The translations under genes and the position numbers were made by a program. The notes under the pieces were generated by a model that was not told the DNA's origin, ran no database searches, and saw only the letters and a program-made list of their open reading frames with translations. Shown here piece by piece: positions 1-5,358 of a DNA stretch of 7,526 bases (positions are counted from its first letter, which is position 1; each line of letters opens with the position of its first letter). Source of the stretch: Pseudomonadota bacterium (GTDB lineage: Bacteria; Pseudomonadota; Alphaproteobacteria; Rhizobiales; Rhizobiaceae); assembly GCA_003242525.1 (NCBI GenBank), contig QGUU01000108.1, positions 1-7,526 of the forward strand, given 5' to 3'.

Positions 1-2
1 TT

Positions 3-248
3 TTTTGCCGCGCCACCGGCTGTACGGTTGTCGAGCCGCTGACCGACGAGGCGGTGCTGGTGGGCACTGGCATGGTCGCCGCCACGGCTGCCGGGCTTTA
101 TCCTGACCTCAACACGGCCTGCGTGCGGATGAGCAGGTCCGGCCGGCAGCGCGTTCCCGACCCGGTCGCCAGGCCGCGCTTCGATCGGGACTACAGGGTA
201 TTCCTTGAGATGCACCGGCAGCGCAGGGCGCTCGATGCCATCACGTAG
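3..248 (+). CDS. FGGY-family carbohydrate kinase, C-terminal fragment (5' end outside window)
   Basis: The frame is open from the first bases of the window to a TAG at 246-248, giving about 81 C-terminal residues. The segment A-T-G-C-T-V-V-E-P followed by E-A-V-L-V-G-T-G-M-V-A-A-T-A-A-G-L-Y-P is the usual end of the second actin-like ATPase domain of FGGY sugar kinases. In that family the glycine/alanine-rich helix packs by the nucleotide site. The tail with R-F-D-R-D-Y-R-V-F-L-E-M matches the 'Y-x-x-Y/F-x-x-M' ending seen in the ribulokinase/ribitol-kinase-like branch. Family knowledge says these cytoplasmic enzymes phosphorylate a pentulose or related polyol with ATP. The substrate cannot be told because the sugar-binding N-terminal domain is missing. 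An internal GTG at 54 is not the real start, since coding similarity extends upstream of it. The fragment has no visible link to the genes that follow. Confidence 0.8.
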   Translation, partial: FCRATGCTVVEPLTDEAVLVGTGMVAATAAGLYPDLNTACVRMSRSGRQRVPDPVARPRFDRDYRVFLEMHRQRRALDAIT

Positions 249-274
249 GATCGCCCCAAGGTCGCGGGCGCCGG

Positions 275-297
275 GATCCTCCGCCGCGGTGGAGATC
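275..297. other. GC-rich imperfect hairpin after the sugar kinase gene
   Basis: CTCCGC at 279-284 pairs with GTGGAG at 289-294 (one G-T wobble) around a CGCG loop. GAT/ATC outer pairs extend it across a single bulged C at 278. It lies 27 bases after the kinase stop but no T-run follows, so it is at best a weak or Rho-assisted transcription end. The rest of the 123-base gap (249-371) holds a TTAACC heptamer context at 300-306 and a small 5-bp hairpin, AAGGA/TCCTT, at 334-350. I could not place a convincing promoter there. Confidence 0.25.
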
Positions 298-371
298 GCG
301 TTAACCAAATGGACGCGCGACCTCGGCTAGGCTAAGGATCCGCCGTCCTTGAGCAACGCCCAGTCGAACCT

Positions 372-1253
372 GTGTCGATCCCGCCTTTGAATATCCGCAT
401 CCTGATTGCCACGCTTGCCCTGCTTGTTTTCGCGGCCGGGTGCACGACAGTGCCTCCAGCCGAAGTTCTTGCGGTGCCGGCGGCTCCGCAGAAATATGCG
501 GCCATCGTCGTCGATGCACGCACCGGCAAGCAGATATTCGAGGTCAATTCGACCGCGCCGCGCTATCCAGCTTCTCTCACCAAGATGATGACGCTTTATC
601 TCACGTTCGAGGCGCTGGAATCCGGGCGTATCACGAAGGAAACGCCAATTCCCGTTTCCGCCAATGCGGCCAGGCAACCTCCGACCAAGCTGCATCTGCG
701 CACGGGAGAGTCGATTGACGTGGACACGGCGATCCGCGCGCTGGTGGTCAAGTCCGCCAACGATGTGGCGATTGCCGTGGCAGAGTATCTTGGCGGCAGC
801 GAGGAACAGTTCGCAGCGGCGATGACTGCGAAGGCGCGCCAGCTTGGCATGCGCAGTACGGTATTCCGCAATGCATCGGGCCTGCCGGACGAGGGGCAGC
901 ACACCACCGCGCGCGACATGGCCCTGCTCGGCATGGCATTGCGGCGGCGCTTCCCGCAACATTATCACTATTTCTCGGATAGGGACTTCATGTTCCGCGG
1001 CAAGCAGGTGCGCGGCCACAATGACATGCTGGGTCGCGTGGCGGGCGTGGACGGCATCAAGACTGGCTACATACGCGCGTCCGGCTTCAACATCGTGACG
1101 TCTTACAATATGGGCGGGCGGCAACTCGTAGTCGTCGTCATGGGTGCCGACACCGCCCGCCAGCGAAACGACCACGCCGAGGCGCTGCTGCAGCGTGCCC
1201 TCGCGCCCTCGTCGCGCGAGCCGAGGCTGATCTTCGCCGGTGGCGCTCGGTAG
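372..1253 (+). CDS. D-alanyl-D-alanine carboxypeptidase, lipoprotein type (penicillin-binding protein, S11 family)
   Basis: This is a low-molecular-weight penicillin-binding protein that removes the terminal D-Ala from peptidoglycan pentapeptides in the periplasm. All three S11 serine-hydrolase motifs are present. They are S68-L-T-K71 with the nucleophile Ser68 and general base Lys71, S128-A-N130, and K230-T-G232. The N-terminus is a hydrophobic segment (about residues 10-22) ending F-A-A-G-C24, which reads as a lipobox, so the protein is probably acylated on Cys24 and membrane-tethered at its N-terminus. At 293 residues it lacks the C-terminal beta domain and amphipathic anchor helix of PBP5-type enzymes such as E. 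coli DacA. The start is uncertain: the frame closes upstream at a TAA (333-335), has no ATG, and offers GTG at 372 or TTG at 387. Neither has a clear Shine-Dalgarno sequence, and the TTG would give a shorter, more typical lipoprotein signal. It converges on tag with an 18-base gap. Confidence 0.9.
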   Translation: MSIPPLNIRILIATLALLVFAAGCTTVPPAEVLAVPAAPQKYAAIVVDARTGKQIFEVNSTAPRYPASLTKMMTLYLTFEALESGRITKETPIPVSANAARQPPTKLHLRTGESIDVDTAIRALVVKSANDVAIAVAEYLGGSEEQFAAAMTAKARQLGMRSTVFRNASGLPDEGQHTTARDMALLGMALRRRFPQHYHYFSDRDFMFRGKQVRGHNDMLGRVAGVDGIKTGYIRASGFNIVTSYNMGGRQLVVVVMGADTARQRNDHAEALLQRALAPSSREPRLIFAGGAR

Positions 1254-1271
1254 GCAGGTCGTTAACGGCCG

Positions 1272-1907
1272 TCATGCAGGCCGCTTGAACGCTTTGCGCT
1301 CGGCCTCGACCTGCACGCGGCAGACGCAGCCTTCCAGGTGGTCGTTCACAAGACCCATTGCCTGCATGAAGGCGTAGACGGTCGTCGGCCCGACGAAACT
1401 CCAGCCGCGCCTCTTCAATTCCTTGGAAAGCCGTGCCGATACGTTTGTGCTCGGATTGGCCCGCAGATGATCCAGGTCGACGACGGCCGGCCTTTCCTCG
1501 TGGTTTGGCTCGAAGCGCCAGAAGAAGGCGGCCAGCGAGCCTGCCTCGTCAGCCAGTTCCCGTGCCCGCCTCGCATTGTTGATGGTCGAGACGATCTTGC
1601 CGCGATGGCGGACAATCCCGGCATTGGTAAGCAGCCGTTCCACATCGTTATCGGTGAACTTCGCGACCCGGTCGAAATCGAAGCCTTCGAAGGCTTCGCG
1701 GAAGTATTCGCGCTTGCGCAGGATGGTCAGCCAGGACAGGCCGGACTGGAATCCTTCCAGGCAGATCTTCTCGAAAAGCCGCCGGTCGTCGCATACCGGC
1801 CGCCCCCATTCATGGTCGTGATAGTGAAGGTAGTCCGGGAGGTTGCCGTGCCAGAAGCAGCGCATCGCGCCATCGGGGCCAGCGATCAATCCCGTTTCCT
1901 TGCTCAT
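1272..1907 (-). CDS. tag: DNA-3-methyladenine glycosylase I
   Basis: A cytoplasmic base-excision repair enzyme that removes 3-methyladenine from alkylated DNA. The 211 residues align from memory with E. coli Tag along the whole length. The opening R-C17-F-W is followed by Y-H30-D-H-E-W-G, and L-E51-G-F-Q-S-G-L-S-W holds the residue matching the conserved Glu38 of E. coli Tag. Then come N-A-G-I-V-R-H-R-G-K-I, R-R-G-W-S-F-V-G-P-T-T and V-N-D-H190-L-E-G-C194. Cys17, His30, His190 and Cys194 fit the four ligands of the structural zinc in the Tag 'zinc snap'. The ATG is preceded by AGGG (complement of 1912-1915) four bases upstream. The roughly 13 residues before R-C-F-W are longer than in E. coli but look normal for alphaproteobacterial versions. 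It converges on the carboxypeptidase gene and diverges from the L,D-transpeptidase gene, so it appears to be its own transcription unit. Confidence 0.96.
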   Translation of the reverse strand: MSKETGLIAGPDGAMRCFWHGNLPDYLHYHDHEWGRPVCDDRRLFEKICLEGFQSGLSWLTILRKREYFREAFEGFDFDRVAKFTDNDVERLLTNAGIVRHRGKIVSTINNARRARELADEAGSLAAFFWRFEPNHEERPAVVDLDHLRANPSTNVSARLSKELKRRGWSFVGPTTVYAFMQAMGLVNDHLEGCVCRVQVEAERKAFKRPA

Positions 1908-2122
1908 GCCACCCTGCCGTTAACCAGCCAAGCCGTCCTTTTTACGTGCGCTTTACCAGATTTCTGAACGGGCGGGTAACCGTACCGGAAGGTTTACTGC
2001 CAAACCGGCATTTTAGCGAATTCGATTCACCTTTCGGTTGCCTCCGCGCGCCACCATGCGCCCTCACGGCCGGTGGCAGACAGGTGTATCCGGCCAGGAC
2101 GATCAGTGCAGAGTACGTCATC
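1908..2122. promoter_or_regulatory. Divergent intergenic region between tag and the L,D-transpeptidase gene
   Basis: This 215-base stretch must hold the promoters for both flanking genes, because they are transcribed away from each other. It is visibly more AT-rich than the surrounding coding DNA between about 1919 and 2035. It contains GTTAACC at 1919-1925 and one GANTC site (GATTC, 2024-2028), the CcrM methylation sequence of alphaproteobacteria. I could not assign a confident -35/-10 pair for either direction. An in-frame upstream extension of the transpeptidase reading frame to 1946 crosses this region, but its translation looks non-coding. Confidence 0.45.
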
Positions 2123-2881
2123 ATGTCCCGGATATTGTTTTCCTTCGTCACTGTGGCGGCGATGCTGGCCGTCGGCGCGCCGCCTTCGCTTGCCAATGAC
2201 CGTTATGCCGAGCGGCCGCCGGTCGTGGTGAGCCCGGATCTTTCGGCGCCCTGGATCCTGCAATTGCAGGGCGCGCCTCGCGTCACCACCCGAAACAAGA
2301 CGACGTCCATGCAGCCGCGCCAGGTCCAACGCAGCAGGGCGCGGCCCGCCGCAGTCCAGCCGGACAGGACGCGCACGGCCGCCGTGCAGAAGCCACGCCG
2401 CGCGAATCTGGCGCCTAAGGGAATAGATCCGATCTACCTGCCGCAGGAAGTTGCCTACAACGGCAAGGAAAAGCCTGGCACCATCGTCATCGATACGCGC
2501 AGGAATTTCCTCTATCTGGTACAGGAGAACGGCAAAGCGCGGCGCTATGGCGTGGGCACCGGCAAGCCGGGCTTCGAGTGGGCCGGAACACATAAGATCA
2601 CCGCCAAGCGCGAATGGCCGGACTGGTATCCGCCTGCCGAAATGATCGCCCGGGAGAGGGCCAAGGGCAAGTATCTGCCCGCGCATCTGCCCGGCGGCAT
2701 CAACAATCCACTAGGCGCGCGCGCACTCTATCTTGGTTCGACCCTCTACCGAATCCACGGTACGAACCAGCCCTGGACGATCGGCGGAGCCGTCTCATCC
2801 GGCTGCATTCGCATGCGCAACGAGGATGTTGTCGATCTATATGAGCGCGTGCCTGTTGGCACGAAGGTCGTTGTGATGTAG
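2123..2881 (+). CDS. L,D-transpeptidase, YkuD/ErfK family, secreted
   Basis: A periplasmic enzyme of the YkuD family. Family members make 3-3 (mDap-mDap) peptidoglycan cross-links or attach proteins to the wall, using a catalytic cysteine. With the ATG at 2123 the product is 252 residues and starts with a clean Sec signal peptide (M-S-R, hydrophobic core, probable cleavage after S-L-A24). Residues 45-115 or so are a low-complexity linker rich in Arg, Pro, Gln and Ala with a high positive charge. The YkuD domain covers about 118-252 and ends with the catalytic signature H212-G-T-N ... S-S-G-C228-I-R-M-R-N-E-D-V. His212 and Cys228 are the expected active-site pair. The open frame runs upstream to 1946, but the signal peptide decides for 2123, although its Shine-Dalgarno sequence is weak. 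No LysM or other wall-binding domain is seen. A hairpin terminator follows 53 bases after the stop, so it is probably monocistronic. Whether it cross-links or anchors proteins is not visible. Confidence 0.93.
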   Translation: MSRILFSFVTVAAMLAVGAPPSLANDRYAERPPVVVSPDLSAPWILQLQGAPRVTTRNKTTSMQPRQVQRSRARPAAVQPDRTRTAAVQKPRRANLAPKGIDPIYLPQEVAYNGKEKPGTIVIDTRRNFLYLVQENGKARRYGVGTGKPGFEWAGTHKITAKREWPDWYPPAEMIARERAKGKYLPAHLPGGINNPLGARALYLGSTLYRIHGTNQPWTIGGAVSSGCIRMRNEDVVDLYERVPVGTKVVVM

Positions 2882-2906
2882 TTTGCTGCGCTAACAACGG
2901 GGGACG

Positions 2907-2926
2907 GGCCTTGTGGGGACAAGGCC
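2907..2926. other. Perfect 8-bp hairpin with GGGG loop downstream of the L,D-transpeptidase gene
   Basis: GGCCTTGT at 2907-2914 is the exact reverse complement of ACAAGGCC at 2919-2926, around a four-base GGGG loop. It sits 25 bases after the stop codon and is followed by AGTCGCG, not by a T-run. It is therefore not an intrinsic terminator alone. It directly precedes a second, terminator-like hairpin and may protect the mRNA 3' end or aid pausing. Confidence 0.5.
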
Positions 2927-2933
2927 AGTCGCG

Positions 2934-2970
2934 AAAGGGCAGCCGGATAATCGCGCTGCCCTTTTCGTTT
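2934..2970 (+). terminator. Rho-independent terminator of the L,D-transpeptidase gene
   Basis: AAAGGGCAGC at 2934-2943 pairs perfectly with GCTGCCCTTT at 2955-2964 across an 11-base loop. A further CG/CG pair is possible beyond one bulged T. The right arm runs into TTTTCGTTT, giving a broken U-tract in plus-strand transcripts. It separates the transpeptidase gene from folD, so the two are unlikely to form one operon. Confidence 0.75.
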
Positions 2971-3080
2971 GCGTCGACGAGCTTGCGGCCGTGCCTGCCA
3001 GCGCTTAATTGTGCCTCGCACGAGCGGCAGGGCAGGTCGCATTCCGAACGCCTTGCCAAGCCAGCTTTTGCGAGGGGGAG

Positions 3081-3090
3081 GGCCCGGGCC
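3081..3090. repeat. 10-bp perfect palindrome in the folD leader
   Basis: GGCCCGGGCC at 3081-3090 is its own reverse complement. It follows a purine run (GCGAGGGGGAG, 3070-3080) and lies about 33 bases before the folD start. It could be a dimeric protein-binding site or simply GC-rich chance sequence. The rest of the folD upstream region after the terminator (2971-3122) shows no sure promoter; TTGCGG (2983-2988) and TTAATT (3005-3010), 16 bases apart, are a weak candidate pair. Confidence 0.25.
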
Positions 3091-3111
3091 ATTCGCCGGC
3101 CAGCAATCGGA

Positions 3112-3117
3112 AAGGAG
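3112..3117 (+). promoter_or_regulatory. Shine-Dalgarno sequence that fixes the folD start
   Basis: AAGGAG ends five bases before the ATG at 3123, the best ribosome binding site in the window. It decides for the 308-residue product over the in-frame upstream GTG at 3009, which would add 38 residues with no resemblance to FolD proteins. Confidence 0.8.
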
Positions 3118-3122
3118 CCGTA

Positions 3123-4049
3123 ATGCCACTGCCAGACGACAGCCGCAGCCTGAAAGGCGGTCCCGTCGCCCAGCGCATCATCGCCGAGGTCCGCCGGGAC
3201 GCCGAAGCCGCGCGCGCGGAAGGGTTTCCGCCCAGGCTGGTGTCGATCACTGTCGGCGATACGGCGGCAGTGGATGTCTATGTGCGAAACCAGCGGGCCA
3301 AGGCTGCGCTCGCCGGCATTGATTTCGAGGAGCGGCGCTTGCCGCATGATATAACGGCAGCCGAACTGGAAGCCGCCATTCATGGCATGAATGCCGATCC
3401 GCGCATCACCGGCATCATCATCCAGCGCCCGGTGCCGCCGCATATTCCAATCAAGGCTATCCAGGCGGCCGTCCATCCTCTCAAGGACGTCGAAGGCATG
3501 CATCCGGCCTCGATCGGCAACATTGTCTACAACCAACTCGATCTGGCGCCCTGCACGGCCGCCGCCTCGGTCGAGCTGCTGAAGGAAACGGGGCTGGAGC
3601 TAAGGGGCCTCGAGGTGGTCGTCGTCGGCCATTCCGAGATCGTCGGCAAGCCCATTGCCTTCCTGCTGATGAGCGAGGGGGCAACGGTTACTGTCTGCCA
3701 TCACATGACGCGCTCTGTGGCCGCGCATGCGCGGCGCGCAGATGCCCTGTTCGTGGCCGTGGGCAAGCCAAGGCTGATCCGGGCGGACATGGTGAAACCC
3801 GGCGCCGCCGTAATCGACATCGGCATCAATACCGAGATCGGGCCGGACGGCAAGGAGCGCGTCGTGGGTGACGTCGACACCGAGAGCGTGCGCGAGGTTG
3901 CCTCATGGATCACGCCCGTTCCAGGGGGCGTCGGCCCGCTCACGGTGGCGATCCTGTTGCGCAACACAATGGTTGCCCTCAACCGCCAGCGCGACCTCTA
4001 CCGTGCGACCTACGGCATGGGCGATGCCGCGAGGATTGCAGCCGAATAG
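3123..4049 (+). CDS. folD: FolD-family methylenetetrahydrofolate dehydrogenase/cyclohydrolase homologue with altered catalytic residues
   Basis: FolD is a cytoplasmic enzyme that interconverts 5,10-methylene-, methenyl- and 10-formyl-tetrahydrofolate using NADP. The 308-residue product has the family fold. The catalytic N-terminal domain covers about 1-145, with I-I-I-Q101-R-P-V-P and H-P-L-K-D-V-E-G-M-H-P. A Rossmann domain follows, with V-V-V-G-H-S-E-I-V-G-K-P and V-A-V-G-K-P. The C-terminal signature P-V-P-G-G-V-G-P-L-T-V-A is intact. Key residues depart from the family. In Y53-V-R-N-Q57 the position of the catalytic lysine (Lys54 in E. coli) is Gln, coded CAG at 3291-3293. The position of Asp121 is Glu124, coded GAA at 3492-3494. 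The N-terminal D-G-K motif reads K-G-G, and Ser47 is Val. From known mutants of the human enzyme, losing this Lys abolishes cyclohydrolase, while the Gln form keeps dehydrogenase activity. I infer a diverged paralogue, and a standard folD is probably elsewhere in the genome. The C-terminal tail is slightly longer than in E. coli. It stands alone between a terminator and the convergent glc operon. Confidence 0.85.
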   Translation: MPLPDDSRSLKGGPVAQRIIAEVRRDAEAARAEGFPPRLVSITVGDTAAVDVYVRNQRAKAALAGIDFEERRLPHDITAAELEAAIHGMNADPRITGIIIQRPVPPHIPIKAIQAAVHPLKDVEGMHPASIGNIVYNQLDLAPCTAAASVELLKETGLELRGLEVVVVGHSEIVGKPIAFLLMSEGATVTVCHHMTRSVAAHARRADALFVAVGKPRLIRADMVKPGAAVIDIGINTEIGPDGKERVVGDVDTESVREVASWITPVPGGVGPLTVAILLRNTMVALNRQRDLYRATYGMGDAARIAAE

Positions 4050-4050
4050 G

Positions 4051-5349
4051 TTACGCAATTCCTTCCGGCTTCCGGCCGCCATAGGCCCAGTCGAGAAGTT
4101 GCACCGTATGAACCACGGGCATCCGGGCCGCGGAGGCGATCTGGGTAATGCAGCCGATATTCCCGGTCGCGACGAGCGCGGCTCCTGTCGCCTCGATGTT
4201 CTTCACCTTGCGATCGCGCAGACGCGCCGAAATCTCGGGCTGGAGCATGTTGTAGGTTCCTGCCGAGCCACAGCACAGATGGCCCTCGCGGGGCTCGCGA
4301 ACATTGAAGCCCGCCCTGGATAAAAGCTCCCTCGGCTGCAGGCTGATCTTTTGGCCGTGCTGCATGGAGCAGGCCGAGTGATAGGCGACGGTCAGACCCG
4401 GCCTGTTTTGCGGCTCCGGAAGGTCAAGCGCGGCCAGGTACTCCGTCACGTCCTTCGCCAGGGCCGAAACCCTGGCCGCCTTTTCGGCATAGGCGGGATC
4501 CAGCCGCAGCATGAAGCCATAGTCCTTGATGGTCGTGCCGCAGCCGGATGCGGTAATCACTATGGCGTCCAGCCCGTCGTTGTCTGCCACTCTCATCCAT
4601 GCGTCGACATTGCGCCGGGCAGCTTCAAGCGCGGCGTGCTCCCGGCCCATATGATGCACCAGCGCTCCGCAGCAGCCTTCGCCTTCAGGCACGGCCACCT
4701 CAACCCCGAGCCGGTTTAGCAGGGATATTGTGGCTTCGTTGATGGCGGGATCGAGCACCGATTGTGCGCATCCCGTAAGCAGCGCGACGCGCCCCCGCCG
4801 CGGACCCGAAGCGGCGTGAACGCCCGGTCGGGACGCTGGCGAGGCCGGAGGAACGGTTTTCGGCGCAAGCCTCAACATGGCTGCCAGGGGCTTCAGTGCA
4901 GTTCGTTCGAAGAGACCGGCGAACGGACGCCCGAACCTGGCCAGTTTCAGCGCGGCGCGGAAGCGGCCCGGATGAGGGAGCACAAATGCAAGCAGCGCGC
5001 GGACCAACCGATCGGGCAGGCGGCGGCGGAAGGTCTTTTCTATGTGTGCACGGGCATGATCGACCAGATGCATGTAATGCACGCCGGAAGGGCATGTCGT
5101 CATGCAGGCGAGGCAGGACAGGCAGCGATCGATATGGGTGACGATCTCCCGGTCCGCAGGGCGCCCGGCCTCCAGCATGTCCTTGATGAGGTAGATGCGC
5201 CCACGGGGCGAATCAAGTTCGTTTCCCAGCAGCACATAGGTTGGGCAGGTGGCGGTGCAGAAGCCGCAGTGCACGCAATTGCGCAGGATTTTTTCCGATT
5301 CCGCCACATGCGGATCGGCAAGCTGTTCTGGTGAAAAATTGGTCTGCAT
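4051..5349 (-). CDS. glcF: Glycolate oxidase iron-sulfur subunit
   Basis: GlcF carries electrons from the GlcD/GlcE flavin subunits towards the membrane quinone pool during oxidation of glycolate to glyoxylate. The 432-residue product has two 4Fe-4S ferredoxin motifs, C25-x2-C28-x2-C31-x3-C35-P and C76-x2-C79-x2-C82-x3-C86-P. Two cysteine-rich CCG domains follow, one with G-C194-A-Q and G-C226-C227-G-A, the other with H-S-A-C-S and L-C359-C360-G-S-A-G. This is the normal GlcF architecture and length. It is the last gene of the glcDEF operon, starting nine bases after the glcE stop. Its likely Shine-Dalgarno sequence, AGGCGGA (complement of 5354-5360), overlaps that stop. Its own stop codon (TAA, complement of 4051-4053) lies one base from the folD stop on the other strand, and no terminator is visible between them. 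Confidence 0.96.
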   Translation of the reverse strand: MQTNFSPEQLADPHVAESEKILRNCVHCGFCTATCPTYVLLGNELDSPRGRIYLIKDMLEAGRPADREIVTHIDRCLSCLACMTTCPSGVHYMHLVDHARAHIEKTFRRRLPDRLVRALLAFVLPHPGRFRAALKLARFGRPFAGLFERTALKPLAAMLRLAPKTVPPASPASRPGVHAASGPRRGRVALLTGCAQSVLDPAINEATISLLNRLGVEVAVPEGEGCCGALVHHMGREHAALEAARRNVDAWMRVADNDGLDAIVITASGCGTTIKDYGFMLRLDPAYAEKAARVSALAKDVTEYLAALDLPEPQNRPGLTVAYHSACSMQHGQKISLQPRELLSRAGFNVREPREGHLCCGSAGTYNMLQPEISARLRDRKVKNIEATGAALVATGNIGCITQIASAARMPVVHTVQLLDWAYGGRKPEGIA

Positions 5350-5358
5350 CGCGTCCGC

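Noticed and set aside
327..1175. Long minus-strand open frame (282 residues) opposite the carboxypeptidase gene
   Set aside because: It is antisense to a gene with all three S11 catalytic motifs. Its translation is rich in Arg and His with no recognisable motif, as expected for a shadow frame in GC-rich DNA.
1338..1967. Plus-strand open frame of 209 residues opposite tag
   Set aside because: It overlies a clear Tag protein on the other strand, has no ribosome binding site or family motif, and is a typical codon-bias shadow.
1946..2122. N-terminal extension of the L,D-transpeptidase frame to position 1946
   Set aside because: The added 59 residues look non-coding and would bury a good signal peptide that starts at the ATG at 2123.
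2971..3122. Possible riboswitch (tetrahydrofolate or glycine type) in the folD leader
   Set aside because: I could not find the conserved core of either class by eye, and the leader after the terminator is short. A covariance-model search would be decisive.
2911..3123. Possible small leader gene whose TAA overlaps the folD ATG (TAATG)
   Set aside because: It begins at a TTG inside the first hairpin, runs through the terminator, and its product is low-complexity and basic. The overlap is best seen as chance.
2700..3536. Minus-strand open frame of 278 residues crossing the terminator and the folD start
   Set aside because: It spans two real genes and the twin hairpins, and its translation resembles no protein family.
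4762..5334. Plus-strand open frame of 190 residues opposite glcF
   Set aside because: It is antisense to the ferredoxin motifs of GlcF and has no motif of its own.
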